This document shows, piece after piece, positions 41,424 through 50,630 of a DNA stretch of 64,000 nucleotides; positions within the stretch are counted from its first letter, which is position 1; every line of letters begins with the position of its first letter. A program made the translations under genes and the position numbers. This DNA comes from Phycisphaerales bacterium (GTDB lineage Bacteria; Planctomycetota; Phycisphaerae; UBA1845; Fen-1342): contig JADJXS010000001.1 in the NCBI GenBank assembly GCA_016710275.1, positions 806,001 to 870,000 on the forward strand, in the 5' to 3' direction. The notes beneath the pieces were generated by a model that had not been told where the DNA came from, made no database searches, and worked only from the letters and a program-made list of their open reading frames with translations.

Positions 41424-42800
41424 CTACGGGTGGACCGGCGGGCCGAGTTCTGCGCGGGCGACATTCGCTTCGCTCAACGTGATACGCCGATGCCAAAGTG
41501 TGAGCGTTGCCGCGATCGCCAGCACGACCGCCCCCATTGATTGATGTGCCGTGGTGACGGCGACGGCGATCGGCGTCGGCTCCTGCGGGATGCTGTTGTC
41601 ACCGACGACGAGGAAGGCACCCGCTCCCAGCAGTACCTGCGCGACAATCAGCACGGTCAGCCAACCGCCCAAAGCGGCCAGCGGCGGGTGGTTTTCATGG
41701 GCCAGCCACGCGCGCAGGCCGTACACCGCCGCGGCAAGCCCCGACAGCACGCCCAGCAGCAGGTGCAGGTTGAAATCGACGTGCAGGTGGCGGAGCCGTG
41801 CGCCGAGGATGATCTGCAAGAGAAGCAGCCCGGTGACGATGAACCCGAAGGAGCGCTCGAGGCCGCCGGCGCGGTCCGGCAGCGTCGGCGCCTGACGCCA
41901 GCGCGGGGACAGCGCGGCGTGCAGCAGCAGCAGCCCGGCGAAGAAGGCCTGTGCGAGCACGCCGTGAAACGCCGCCAGCGTGGGGCTGTTGTCCACGACG
42001 CGCCGCCCGCCCAACACCCCCTGCGCGATCACCGCCGCCAGCAGCAGCACGGCCGCGATTCGCACGACGCCGCGCCGATCGGTCCACACGACGTAGGCGG
42101 CGAGCGTCAGCGTGGTCAGGCCGACGAGGGAGCCGAGCAGGCGGTGTGAATGCTCGAAGTACACGCCGCCGGTCATGTGCGCGAGCGGGTAGAGGAACAT
42201 GTTGTAGCCGAAGGTGCCGGGCCAATCGGGGACGGCCATGCCGACTTCGAGGCCGGTGACGATTCCGCCGGCGACCAGCAGCAGCGCCGTCGCGGCGACG
42301 GTCACCAGTGCGAGCCGCGCCGCCCAGGGCGACGCCGCGGGCGACAGGGGTGCGTATGACACGCCGGTTCCGATCGGCGTTGCTTCCGGACGGGCGGCTG
42401 CTGCGACGGCGGCTGCACGCGGAAGGACGCGATCGGCGAGGGTCGCACAGGTGACGACCAGCGCGGCACAGAGCGCGAACCACCCTGGCACCGCCCACGC
42501 GGCCGTTGCCATGAGCGCGCGGGATTCATCGCGTGAGAGGACGCTGCCGAGAATCAGCAGGTTCAGCGCCCCCACCAGCAGCCCGACCCACACGCGGCCG
42601 CGCAGGGCGAACGGTCCGACCCGGGCGCACACTGCGGCGCCGCACGCCATCACCGCCAGCAGCGCGAAGAACAAGGCCCAGTTCGGCATCCCGGCGGTGC
42701 GGGCGGCATAGCCGGCCGTCCACATGGCCACCGTGGTCCCGAAACCCAGCGCCAGCACCCCGCCGACTCGCTCGGCCCCTGACCCGGCCACCCTGCTCAT
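41424..42800 (-). CDS. ctaA: Heme A synthase (COX15/CtaA family)
   Basis: 458 residues, mostly membrane helices. It oxidises heme O to heme A for the caa3 oxidase encoded downstream. The COX15 core starts near residue 160: GLEVGMAVPDWPGTFGYNMF, HMTGGVYFEHSHRLLGSLVG, LAAFHGVLAQAFFAGLLLLH, LHVDFNLHLLLGVLSG and TTAHQSMGAVVLAI, containing the paired heme-ligand His residues. The first ~130 residues add about four extra helices not needed by the family. ATG 42800 has GGGAGA 9 bases upstream. Divergent from ctaB with 99 bases between starts. Confidence 0.92.
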   Translation of the reverse strand: MSRVAGSGAERVGGVLALGFGTTVAMWTAGYAARTAGMPNWALFFALLAVMACGAAVCARVGPFALRGRVWVGLLVGALNLLILGSVLSRDESRALMATAAWAVPGWFALCAALVVTCATLADRVLPRAAAVAAAARPEATPIGTGVSYAPLSPAASPWAARLALVTVAATALLLVAGGIVTGLEVGMAVPDWPGTFGYNMFLYPLAHMTGGVYFEHSHRLLGSLVGLTTLTLAAYVVWTDRRGVVRIAAVLLLAAVIAQGVLGGRRVVDNSPTLAAFHGVLAQAFFAGLLLLHAALSPRWRQAPTLPDRAGGLERSFGFIVTGLLLLQIILGARLRHLHVDFNLHLLLGVLSGLAAAVYGLRAWLAHENHPPLAALGGWLTVLIVAQVLLGAGAFLVVGDNSIPQEPTPIAVAVTTAHQSMGAVVLAIAATLTLWHRRITLSEANVARAELGPPVHP

Positions 42801-42899
42801 CCCGGCAATCTCCCGTCACGGACCGCGGTTTCGACGGCGGTGCTCCTCAGATACAATGGTACGTTCCGCCCGCGTTTTGTGGGCGCTCCGGGAGCAGGG

Positions 42900-43928
42900 A
42901 TGTCCGATTCCACCGGCCTGATGCAACCCGCGCCGCTTGGCGCACGCGCGACGATGGCGGATCGCGCCGCGGACGCGGCCGGACTGCTGAGCGCCTATAT
43001 CGAGCTGTCCAAGGCGCGGCTCAGTGCGCTGGTGCTGGCGACGACCGCGGTCGGCTTCGTGCTGGGCACGCAGATGAACACGCCGTCGGCGTGGGGGCTG
43101 CTGTTCTGGACGCTGGTCGGCACGGCTCTGTGCGCCTTCGGGGCCAACGCGCTGAATCAGTGGATCGAGCAGCCGCGCGATGCGCGGATGGAGCGCACCC
43201 GCGGTCGGCCGCTGCCGGCCGGGCTGCTGTCGCGCCGGCATGCGCTGGTTTTTGCGCTGCTGACGGCGGTCGGCGGGCCGCTGGTGCTGGCCTGGCAGAC
43301 AAACCTGCTTACGGCGGGGCTGGGGCTGCTGACGACGCTGCTATACGTGGTCGCGTATACGCCGCTCAAGCCGATCACGCCGCTGAATACGGTGGTGGGG
43401 GCGGTGTGCGGGGCGATTCCGCCGATGATGGGCTGGGCGGCGGCGACCGGCGAATTGGCGCTGCCGGCGTGGATCCTGGGGGGACTGCTGTTTCTGTGGC
43501 AGATTCCGCACGCGCTGGCGCTGTCGTGGCTCTATCGCGATGACTACGAGCGCGGCGGGTTTCGCATGCTGCCGATCATCGACCCGAGCGGGCGGCTGAC
43601 CTGTCAGGCGGTGGTGTTGTATGCACTGGCGCTGCTGCCCTTCGGGCTGATGCTGACGCTGCACAACGTGTGCGGGCCGGTGTTTGCGATCGGGTCGCTG
43701 ATCACGGGGCTGCTCTTCGTGCTGACCACGGTGTGGTTATTCATCCGCCGTGATCGCGACTCCGCGCGGCGCGTCTTTTTCGCGAGCATTCTCTATCTGC
43801 CGGTGGTGATGGTGCTGATGGTGGCGGATCGCACGCCGCTGAATCGCTCCGGCGTGTACACGGAGCTGATCGGCATTTATGATGCGCCGGCCGCTGCGGA
43901 CCCGGCGCAGCGGGACGACGTGCGGTAA
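42900..43928 (+). CDS. ctaB: Heme O synthase (protoheme IX farnesyltransferase)
   Basis: 342 residues from ATG 42900, which has GGAG 5 bases upstream; the longer open frame is not needed. UbiA-type prenyltransferase with about nine helices. The first polyprenyl diphosphate motif is NALNQWIEQPRDARMERT followed by RPLPAG, and the second region is YRDDYERGGFRMLPIIDPSG. It attaches a farnesyl group to heme B, supplying ctaA. A TACAAT hexamer at 42852-42857 may be its -10 box. It converges with the cytochrome oxidase operon. Confidence 0.95.
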   Translation: MSDSTGLMQPAPLGARATMADRAADAAGLLSAYIELSKARLSALVLATTAVGFVLGTQMNTPSAWGLLFWTLVGTALCAFGANALNQWIEQPRDARMERTRGRPLPAGLLSRRHALVFALLTAVGGPLVLAWQTNLLTAGLGLLTTLLYVVAYTPLKPITPLNTVVGAVCGAIPPMMGWAAATGELALPAWILGGLLFLWQIPHALALSWLYRDDYERGGFRMLPIIDPSGRLTCQAVVLYALALLPFGLMLTLHNVCGPVFAIGSLITGLLFVLTTVWLFIRRDRDSARRVFFASILYLPVVMVLMVADRTPLNRSGVYTELIGIYDAPAAADPAQRDDVR

Positions 43929-43941
43929 TTGAGAAATGGAG

Positions 43942-43960
43942 GCCGGCGGGGGTCGCCGGC
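43942..43960. terminator. Hairpin between converging ctaB and the oxidase operon
   Basis: Arms GCCGGCG and CGCCGGC with loop GGGGT, 13 bases after the ctaB stop and 38 bases after the operon's last stop. It could end both transcripts; no T-run. Confidence 0.4.
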
Positions 43961-43998
43961 GGCGGGCCGGGTCAACCGGCGTTCGCGACTGCCGATCG

Positions 43999-44679
43999 TC
44001 AGGTAGCGCCGATGGCGAGCAAGCCGAGCAGAATCAGCCACATCACGTCGAGAAAATGCCAGTAGACGATGACGCGGCGAACGCCGTCGCCCTTCGTTCC
44101 CCGATACGCCCCCATCAGCGCCCGCCCCGTCACCCACAATAGCGGCACGACCCCGGCGATGACGTGCGCGGCATGCAGCGCGGTCAGCATGTAGAAGACG
44201 CCGAAGGAGCGCGGGATGCTGCGCAGCGGCGGCTGGACCCCCATTTCGGCGGCGGTCGCGGCGGCACGCTCCGTGGCGCGCTGTTCGGCCTGCCGGAAGT
44301 GCGGGAGCAGTTCCTGCCAGTTCCGCCACTGAATCCCCAGGAACGCCGCGCCGAGAATCGTTGTGAGCAGCAGGCCGACGATGAGCAAAGCCCGATTTTC
44401 GCGCTTCGCGCCGGATGCGGCGAGCAGGCCGGTGGCGCTGCTGAACAGCAGGAGCAGGGTCGCGATCCAGATGCTGGGGGGGAGCGGGAGCGGATCCCAC
44501 GCGTCGCCGTCGGCGAGGCGGACGAGGAAGAAGAGGGAAATTCCGGAGGCGAAGAGAACCGAGAGCGACGCGAGCAGCAGCACCATGCCCAGTGCGCCGA
44601 TCGAGCCGCGGCGTGCCTGTTCCGCATCGCCGCCTGAGCCGCCCCCCGGATCCGTGGGAACCAGGGAAATCGGCATCAT
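43999..44679 (-). CDS. Second cytochrome c oxidase subunit III-like protein
   Basis: 226 residues from ATG 44679, overlapping the stop of the subunit IV gene as ATGA. Five or six helices (GALGMVLLLASLSVLFASGI, SIWIATLLLLFSSATGLLAA, ALLIVGLLLTTILGAAFLGI, FGVFYMLTALHAAHVIAGVV, IVYWHFLDVMWLILLGLLA). LTALHAAHVIAG and VVYWHFLDVMW are the hallmark segments of heme-copper oxidase subunit III. A larger subunit III gene lies two genes upstream, so the operon codes for two. This is the last gene of the operon. Confidence 0.82.
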   Translation of the reverse strand: MMPISLVPTDPGGGSGGDAEQARRGSIGALGMVLLLASLSVLFASGISLFFLVRLADGDAWDPLPLPPSIWIATLLLLFSSATGLLAASGAKRENRALLIVGLLLTTILGAAFLGIQWRNWQELLPHFRQAEQRATERAAATAAEMGVQPPLRSIPRSFGVFYMLTALHAAHVIAGVVPLLWVTGRALMGAYRGTKGDGVRRVIVYWHFLDVMWLILLGLLAIGAT

Positions 44680-45062
44680 GGGGTCGCAGGGGCGGGTTTC
44701 TGAATCTCCGCGACGGCCGGAGCGGGACCGCCCCACATGCGCGGCTTGTTCGTCACCGTGTCCGCCAAGGCCAGGCAGACGAACAGCGCAACGAAGAGCA
44801 GCGAGCCGATGAAGATGATCGAGTTGAAAGGGCGGTCGTAGCGCAGGTGCATGAAGTAGAGCACCACGAACGCGGCCTTGACCGTGGCGATCAGCATCGC
44901 GATCCAGATGTTCAGCGGGCCGAGGTCGATCCAGCGGGCCGCGACGGTGACATAGGTCAGCACCAGCAGCAGCATCAGAATGCCGAACTGCAGGCCGACC
45001 GGCACGATGTGCCCGACGCCGTGGCCGTTGGCGTGACCGTCCGAATGAGAACCGTGCGACAT
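44676..45062 (-). CDS. Cytochrome c oxidase subunit IV (prokaryotic type)
   Basis: 128 residues from ATG 45062, with GGAGGGAGAG upstream. Three helices: GLQFGILMLLLVLTYVTVAA, LNIWIAMLIATVKAAFVVLYF followed by MHLRYDRPFN, and IIFIGSLLFVALFVCLALAD. The 'NiwiAmliAt.Ka.fv.lyFMHL' segment is diagnostic of the caa3-type small subunit IV (CtaF/CoxD). The N-terminus is His/Gly-rich. Coupled to the next gene. Confidence 0.88.
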   Translation of the reverse strand: MSHGSHSDGHANGHGVGHIVPVGLQFGILMLLLVLTYVTVAARWIDLGPLNIWIAMLIATVKAAFVVLYFMHLRYDRPFNSIIFIGSLLFVALFVCLALADTVTNKPRMWGGPAPAVAEIQKPAPATP

Positions 45063-45121
45063 ATCCGCACTCTCCCTCCGCCCGGCCGACCCGCACTGCG
45101 GGCCGCCGCGGCGGGTGATGA

Positions 45122-46135
45122 TCAGTGAATCAGGTACAGGAGCGGGAACAGGAAGATCCAGATCAGGTCGACCAGGTGCCAGTACAGGCCGCCGAGATCG
45201 ACCGGGGTGAAATAGTCGGCGCTGAAATCGCCGCGCACCGAGCGGACGAACAGCCAGCCGATCACCGCCATGCCCGCCAGGACGTGCAGTCCGTGCAGGC
45301 CGGTCATGGTGAAATAGACGCCGAAGAACCAGTGCACGTTGTCGGGGCGCGGGCCGTGCAGATCGTGGCCGCCGGTGTGCAGGCCGGCCGGGCCGGCTGG
45401 GGCGAGTGCCACCTGCGACGGCTCCAGCGGGGCGCGCTCCGGCGGCAGATCGGCCGCCTCTGCGCCGGTTGCCGCGGGCTGGCCGGATGTCTCGGGAGCG
45501 TGGACCGAGGTTGTCGCCTCGGGATGGGTAGATGCGGCGGGCGCGGCGGTTGCCGCGGCGCCGGCAGTGCCGTGATCGGCGGGTGCGGCATGATCGGCCG
45601 CGCCGTGCGCTGCGGTCGCGGCAGCGCCATGTGCGCCGTTGTGGCCGTGGCCGTGTTCGTGCTTGGCGGGGTCGTAGTGGACGCCCCACATCAGACCGTC
45701 GTGGAACTTGTGGGAATACTCAACGGCCTTGATGACCATGAAGCCGACGCCGCCGAGGAAGGTCAGGGCGAGCAGGATTGAGGTCAGGTGGCGCTGGCCG
45801 CGCTGCGAGGCGGTGACGGCCCAGGCCATGGTGAAGCTGCTGACGAGCAGGACGACGGTGTTGATTGCGCCCCAGGTGGTGTCGAGGAACTGGTGGGCGT
45901 ACATGAAGACTTCGGGGTGGTTGCGCCGGAAGATTGCGTAGGCGCAGAACAGTCCGCCGAAGAGCAGGACTTCGGTCGCCAGGAAGAGCCACATCCCCAG
46001 CTTGCCCGCGTCGAACTGCTGCGTGAGCGAGTCGAAGTGGTGCTCGAGATTGGGGTGGTGTCCGTGCGCGTGCGCATCGCCGTGTGGGACGGCGGCGTGC
46101 GACGTGGGGTGGACTGCGTCAGCCATCTGCGTCAT
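45122..46135 (-). CDS. coxC: Cytochrome c oxidase subunit III with His/Ala-rich insertion
   Basis: 337 residues from ATG 46135 (AAGGGC upstream; ATG 46126 also possible). Normal subunit III helices are present: GKLGMWLFLATEVLLFGGLF, WGAINTVVLLVSSFTMAWAV, SILLALTFLGGVGFMVIKAVEY, VYFTMTGLHGLHVLAGMAVI and GLYWHLVDLIWIFLFPLLYL. Between residues ~155 and ~265, where most homologues have a short loop, lies a ~110-residue insertion rich in Ala, His, Pro and Gly (for example HEHGHGHNGAHGAAATAAHG). Frame and flanking helices are intact. The insertion could bind metal or be a disordered loop. Confidence 0.9.
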   Translation of the reverse strand: MTQMADAVHPTSHAAVPHGDAHAHGHHPNLEHHFDSLTQQFDAGKLGMWLFLATEVLLFGGLFCAYAIFRRNHPEVFMYAHQFLDTTWGAINTVVLLVSSFTMAWAVTASQRGQRHLTSILLALTFLGGVGFMVIKAVEYSHKFHDGLMWGVHYDPAKHEHGHGHNGAHGAAATAAHGAADHAAPADHGTAGAAATAAPAASTHPEATTSVHAPETSGQPAATGAEAADLPPERAPLEPSQVALAPAGPAGLHTGGHDLHGPRPDNVHWFFGVYFTMTGLHGLHVLAGMAVIGWLFVRSVRGDFSADYFTPVDLGGLYWHLVDLIWIFLFPLLYLIH

Positions 46136-46225
46136 GCCCTTGCGCCGTGGCGGCGCGTGTGTGCAAATTCGAATCCCGGGATGGGCGCGCCGGAGAGAGG
46201 CTCCGGGCACCCGACGACCCCGGGG

Positions 46226-47944
46226 CTAATGCGTGGCGGCCGGTCCGCCCCGGCGACCACGGTGAACATAACCGCCGACGCGCTCATCCCATTCGAGACT
46301 CTCGTAGTCGTATGCGTCCACGACCGGCGGCGGCGTCTTGAAATTGTCGTGCGGCGGCGGGGAGGCGCATTGCCACTCCATCGACCCGGCGCCCCACGGG
46401 TTGGCGGGGGCGGGTCGCCCGCTGCGCAGCGACTTAATCAGCACGTAGATCAGCAGCAGCACCGCGGCGAGCATCACGTAGGAGCCCATCGTCGAGACGA
46501 TGTGGTGGAACTGAAACTCGGGGCGGTACGCGTAGTAGCGGCGCGGCATGCCGCGGGTGCCCATCAGGAACTGGATGAAGAAAGTCATGTTGAAGCCGAT
46601 GAACATCAGGAGGGACGCCAGCACGGCCGCGCCCTCGTCGTACATGCGGCCGGTCATCTTGGGCCACCAGTAGTGGATCGCGCCGAAGAAGACGAAGATG
46701 GTGCCGGCCATGACGTAGTGGAAGTGGGCCACGACGAAGTAGGTGTCGTGGAGGTGCTGATCCAGTCCCATCATGCCCAGGAACAGCCCGGTCAGGCCGC
46801 CGATGCCGAAGATCCACATGAAGCTCAGCGCGTAGCACATCGGCGCTTTGAAGTCGATCGAGCCTTTGTAGAGCGTGGTCAGCCAGTTGAACATCTTCAC
46901 CGCCGAGGGGATGGCGATGGAGAAGGTGATGGCGGAGAAGATCACGCCCAGCAGCTCCGACTGGCCGCTGGTGAACATGTGATGTCCCCAGACCAGGAAG
47001 CCCAGGATGGCGATGGCCACGGAGCTGAAGGCGATGAACTTGTAGCCGAAGATGTGCTTGTGCGAGAAGACGCTGATCAGCTCGCTCATGACGCCCATCG
47101 CGGGCAGGATCATGATGTAGACGGCCGGGTGCGAATAGAACCAGAAGAAGTGCTGGAAGAGCACGGGGTCGCCGCCCAGCTCGGAATCGAAGAAGCCGAT
47201 TCCCAGCAGGCGCTCGGCCAGCAGCAGCAGCAGCGTGATACCCAGCACGGGCGTTGCCAGCACCTGGATCACGGCGGTGGCGTAGGTGCCCCACAGGAAG
47301 AGCGGCATGCGGAACCAGGTCATTCCCGGCGGGCGCAGCTTGTGAATCGTGACGATGAAGTTCAACCCGGTGAAGATCGAACTGAAGCCCAGCACGAACG
47401 CGCCGGCCACCACGGGAACGACGCCTCCGAAAGCGCCGCTGCTGCCGACCTTGGTGCTGTAGGGCGTGTAGAAGGTCCAGCCGGTGTCCACGCCGCCCCA
47501 GTAGAGCGACGCCAGGGCCATCGCCGTGCCGATCAGCCAGAGATAGAAGCTGCACAGGTTCAGCCGCGGAAAGGCGACGTCCTTGGCCCCCAGCATGAGC
47601 GGCAGCACGAAATTGCCCAGCGCTGCGGGGATGCCGGGGATGATGACGATGAAGACCATCACCGCGCCGTGCAGCGTGAAGAAGCGGTTGTACATGTTCG
47701 CGTCGACGATCGTCTTCACGCCGCCGGCGGCCGCATCGGGGGTCAGCAGCACGCTGCGCAGCAGCACCGCGAACAGCCCGCCGACCAGGAACATGGTGAA
47801 GATGCCGGCGAGGTACATGACGCCGATGCGCTTGTGATCGAGCGTCGCCGCCCACGACCAGAAGCCGCGGCTGTGCGTCAGGTAGTTGTCCGCTGCAGGC
47901 GCTCCGACAAGCGGGCCGGCCGCGGCGGGATTCAGACTCGACAT
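46226..47944 (-). CDS. coxA: Cytochrome c oxidase subunit I, type A2 (caa3)
   Basis: 572 residues from ATG 47944, preferred because GAGGAA lies 6 bases upstream; in-frame ATGs at 47950 and 47962 are alternatives. Catalytic subunit reducing O2 at the heme a3-CuB site. Visible ligands are FTLHG (heme a), the CuB/Tyr motif YSHPAVY, WGHHMF (CuB), and [13 protein letters not shown] (hemes a3 and a). The Glu of the usual GHPEVY is absent and replaced by the YS...HPAVY form, which defines A2-type oxidases such as Thermus caa3. ~70 extra residues at the C-terminus are soluble. Confidence 0.96.
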   Translation of the reverse strand: MSSLNPAAAGPLVGAPAADNYLTHSRGFWSWAATLDHKRIGVMYLAGIFTMFLVGGLFAVLLRSVLLTPDAAAGGVKTIVDANMYNRFFTLHGAVMVFIVIIPGIPAALGNFVLPLMLGAKDVAFPRLNLCSFYLWLIGTAMALASLYWGGVDTGWTFYTPYSTKVGSSGAFGGVVPVVAGAFVLGFSSIFTGLNFIVTIHKLRPPGMTWFRMPLFLWGTYATAVIQVLATPVLGITLLLLLAERLLGIGFFDSELGGDPVLFQHFFWFYSHPAVYIMILPAMGVMSELISVFSHKHIFGYKFIAFSSVAIAILGFLVWGHHMFTSGQSELLGVIFSAITFSIAIPSAVKMFNWLTTLYKGSIDFKAPMCYALSFMWIFGIGGLTGLFLGMMGLDQHLHDTYFVVAHFHYVMAGTIFVFFGAIHYWWPKMTGRMYDEGAAVLASLLMFIGFNMTFFIQFLMGTRGMPRRYYAYRPEFQFHHIVSTMGSYVMLAAVLLLIYVLIKSLRSGRPAPANPWGAGSMEWQCASPPPHDNFKTPPPVVDAYDYESLEWDERVGGYVHRGRRGGPAATH

Positions 47945-48047
47945 ATCCATTTCCTCAGACATCCGGCCGGGGCGGCGGTCGCCGCACGCGGAACGGGTGA
48001 ACCATGATCTCGCATGCAGGCGCGTCCGTCACGGCGGCCGGCGCCTG

Positions 48048-49118
48048 CTACTTCGTCTCCGACCCGCTCTTGAGCGTTTTGATGAACGCGATGATCGAAT
48101 CAATCTCGCGATCGGTGATGCGGCCCTGATAGGTCGGCATCGCGTTGGCCGCGTAGCCCTTGAGCGCCTTGGCGCGCGGGTTCTCGATCGATTCCCTGAC
48201 GTAATTCTCCTCCACCACCGCGGGGGGGGCGTTGGAGAATTCGTGCTGCGCACCCCAGATACCCAGCCAGCTTGGTCCGGTGCCGACCTTGCCGTCAATC
48301 GAGTGGCACTGCTTGCAGCCCTTCGTGTCCCAGAGCTTGCGGCCCATGTCGGCGGGGGATTGCAGGCCCTGGATATCGGGATGCGCCGCGATGAACGCGG
48401 CCGGGTCGCGGACGTACTCGTCGTACTGTTCGGGCGTAAGTTTCTTGAGCGGGTCGGCGTCGCGCAGCCACTGGTCGAACTCCGCGCGGGTCTCATGAAC
48501 CACGCACTTGGTGACCATCGTCGAGTGGCTGGTGCCGCAGTACTCGGTGCACAGCACCGGGTAATACCCTCCCGGCGGGCTGGCCAGCGTGGCCTGGAAC
48601 CAGAGCTTGGTGTAGCGGCCGCGCATCACGTCCATCTTCACGCGGAAAGCGGGGATGAAGAAGCTGTGCAGCACGTCATCGGAGAACATGGTCAGCACGA
48701 CCGGCACGTCCTTGGGGACGTGCAGTTCGGGATGGCGGATGCCGTTGGGGTAGGTGAATTCCCACGCCCACTGCTTGGCGTTGACGCCGATTTCGTACGC
48801 GCCGCTGGGCATGACGCGCTGGTCCATGTAGGTCTTGAAGCCGCCCCAGAACATGAGGACGACGAGAATCGTCGGGATGATGGTCCAGGAAAGCTCCAGC
48901 ACGGTGCTGTGCGTCGGCGTGACGATGGCGCGGACGCCGGGACGCCGCCGATACATCACCATGAAGATCATCATCAGGCCGATGATCAGGACGAAGAAGA
49001 AGATCGACACCCAAAGGGTGAAGTCGAACCAGAAGTCCACCGCGGGGGCGAAGGTGGAGGCCTTCGGCGGCATCAGGCCCAGGCTGTCTGCGAGAATCCC
49101 GGTCATCGTTGCTTCCAT
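48048..49118 (-). CDS. coxB: Cytochrome c oxidase subunit II with fused cytochrome c domain
   Basis: 356 residues from ATG 49118; ATG 49106 and GTG 49163 are alternatives and none has a strong ribosome site. Two helices (DFWFDFTLWVSIFFFVLIIG, VLELSWTIIPTILVVLMFWG) are followed by the CuA domain: DVLHSFFIPAFRVKMDV and YPVLCTEYCGTSHSTM contain the His, C-x3-C, His and Met ligands. A C-terminal monoheme cytochrome c has GCKQCHS as heme site and AMPTYQG as distal Met. The fusion makes the enzyme caa3 type, able to take electrons directly from Alternative Complex III. Confidence 0.95.
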   Translation of the reverse strand: MEATMTGILADSLGLMPPKASTFAPAVDFWFDFTLWVSIFFFVLIIGLMMIFMVMYRRRPGVRAIVTPTHSTVLELSWTIIPTILVVLMFWGGFKTYMDQRVMPSGAYEIGVNAKQWAWEFTYPNGIRHPELHVPKDVPVVLTMFSDDVLHSFFIPAFRVKMDVMRGRYTKLWFQATLASPPGGYYPVLCTEYCGTSHSTMVTKCVVHETRAEFDQWLRDADPLKKLTPEQYDEYVRDPAAFIAAHPDIQGLQSPADMGRKLWDTKGCKQCHSIDGKVGTGPSWLGIWGAQHEFSNAPPAVVEENYVRESIENPRAKALKGYAANAMPTYQGRITDREIDSIIAFIKTLKSGSETK

Positions 49119-49210
49119 CGAAAAGACCCGGCGCACCGCGCCAGGCCGAAACACCCGGTTCACAACCGCAACCCGCGGCCGCTGCGGGCCGTCGGACGGG
49201 CTTTGGCCGC

Positions 49211-50104
49211 CTACGCGGCGCTGGATTCGCCCGGCACCGCCGAGCCTTGCATTGCCGCGCTGCGGCGCCGACGGGCGGCGTCGCGCAGGTGCAGCGTCAG
49301 CAGCGCCGCACCCAGCAGCACCGCGGTCGTCCCGCCGCCGACCTGCATCATTCGCATGGCGGTGGCCTGGTAGCGACCGCTGGCGGGATCGTAATGAAAA
49401 CAGGTCAGGAATATGCGATCCCAGAGCGTGCCGACCTTGCCGGCGCTGGCCTCGACCAGCGACAGCCGCAGCACTTCCGGCTCAAAGGCGACGCCGCCGA
49501 TGTAGCGCGTCACGCGGCCCTTCGGGCTGATGAAAATCAGAGCGGCGTCGTGGCCCCACTCCTTGGTCGCCGGCACCCACTTGTACTTGAAGCCGACGCT
49601 GCGGCAGAGGGCATGGATGCTCTCCCGCGGGCCGGTGAGGAAGCGCCAGCCGGACATCGCGCCCTTGCGGTCATATTCGGCGAGGTACGTGTCGCGCTTG
49701 GCGGTGGCGAGGTCGGCCGATTCGTTGGGGTCGAAGCTGACGGTGATGACCCGGAAGCGCTCCCCGATGGTCCACTCCATCTGGCGCAGCGCGTCCAGCA
49801 GGCCCAGCAGCTGAATGCCGCAGAGGGATGGGCAGCCGTAGTAATTGAGCGTGAGAATCGCGGGTTTGCCGTCGGCCAGCAGGTCGCCGAGAGTGATGCG
49901 CTGGCCGCGCTCATCGCGGAAGGGCAGGTCCAGGTCGAGTTGGGCGCCGAGTTTCTGCTCGATGCCGATGCCCTCCAACTCGGGGGGGACGAAATCGGCG
50001 CGGTACTGCGCCGCGGCGGGCAACGCCGCCGCCAGCAACCCGGCCGTCATCATCCATCGCATCGCCGATATCACGGTCTTGTCCATACTCCGAATCGTAT
50101 CCAT
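49211..50104 (-). CDS. SCO1/SenC-type copper chaperone
   Basis: 297 residues from ATG 50104; ATG 50086 and 50062 are alternatives. A signal sequence ends AAALPAAAQ. The thioredoxin-like domain has the copper-binding YYGCPSLCGIQ (C-x3-C) and the distal His in KEWGHDAALIFI. A second hydrophobic helix near the C-terminus (GGGTTAVLLGAALLTLHL) anchors it. It delivers copper to the CuA site of subunit II, encoded immediately downstream. All three copper ligands are present. Confidence 0.93.
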   Translation of the reverse strand: MDTIRSMDKTVISAMRWMMTAGLLAAALPAAAQYRADFVPPELEGIGIEQKLGAQLDLDLPFRDERGQRITLGDLLADGKPAILTLNYYGCPSLCGIQLLGLLDALRQMEWTIGERFRVITVSFDPNESADLATAKRDTYLAEYDRKGAMSGWRFLTGPRESIHALCRSVGFKYKWVPATKEWGHDAALIFISPKGRVTRYIGGVAFEPEVLRLSLVEASAGKVGTLWDRIFLTCFHYDPASGRYQATAMRMMQVGGGTTAVLLGAALLTLHLRDAARRRRSAAMQGSAVPGESSAA

Positions 50105-50213
50105 CGGACCCGCCGGCCGGACGCCGGCTTTCAGTCGTTTCAGCAGGCCTGCCACTTTGCAGCGCTGCGCGTTCTGCGCTCTTGTGGCGCCGGATGGCGC
50201 CGGCTGACGCCCA

Positions 50214-50582
50214 TCAGCGCGGAACGTTGGCCGTCGCCGGCGGCGGCTCAGCGGCCTTCTTCGCGTTCAAATCGCGGATGGTCAACTCGGTAGCGCGTCC
50301 GATATCGATCTGGGCGACGCCGCGCTGCTGATCGACCCAACGGGCCGGCGCCGCCAGTGAGGCGCGCTGCTGATTCTGCAGGGCGGCCAGCTCCGAGTTG
50401 GTCGTGTTGAGCACTTTGCGCTCGAACTCGGCGTTGTCCACGGCGTGATACATGGCGGCGACGGCGAAGATCAGCGCGATCGTCACCAGGGAGCCGACGA
50501 CGCCGATGTAGGCGACGGCGCCCGGATCCGGGTCGTCCATGTCACCGCCGAGCGGTGCGTGTCCGTGAGTATCGTGAGCCAT
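50214..50582 (-). CDS. Small single-helix protein in the respiratory operon
   Basis: 122 residues from ATG 50582, with GAGG about 8 bases upstream. A His/Asp/Pro-rich start, one membrane helix (AYIGVVGSLVTIALIFAVAA) and a soluble tail (ALQNQQRASLAAPARWVDQQ, VAQIDIGRATELTIRDL). No cofactor motif. Its place between actF and SCO suggests an accessory or assembly subunit of the ACIII-oxidase supercomplex. I do not recognise a named family. Confidence 0.65.
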   Translation of the reverse strand: MAHDTHGHAPLGGDMDDPDPGAVAYIGVVGSLVTIALIFAVAAMYHAVDNAEFERKVLNTTNSELAALQNQQRASLAAPARWVDQQRGVAQIDIGRATELTIRDLNAKKAAEPPPATANVPR

Positions 50583-50630
50583 CCGTCAGCCTCGCAGCGG
50601 TCGGGCGGTGATGCGCCCGATCCGGGGAAA

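Noticed and set aside
45788..48007. Long plus-strand frame opposite coxC and coxA
   Set aside because: Low-complexity acidic/His-rich translation antisense to clear oxidase subunits.
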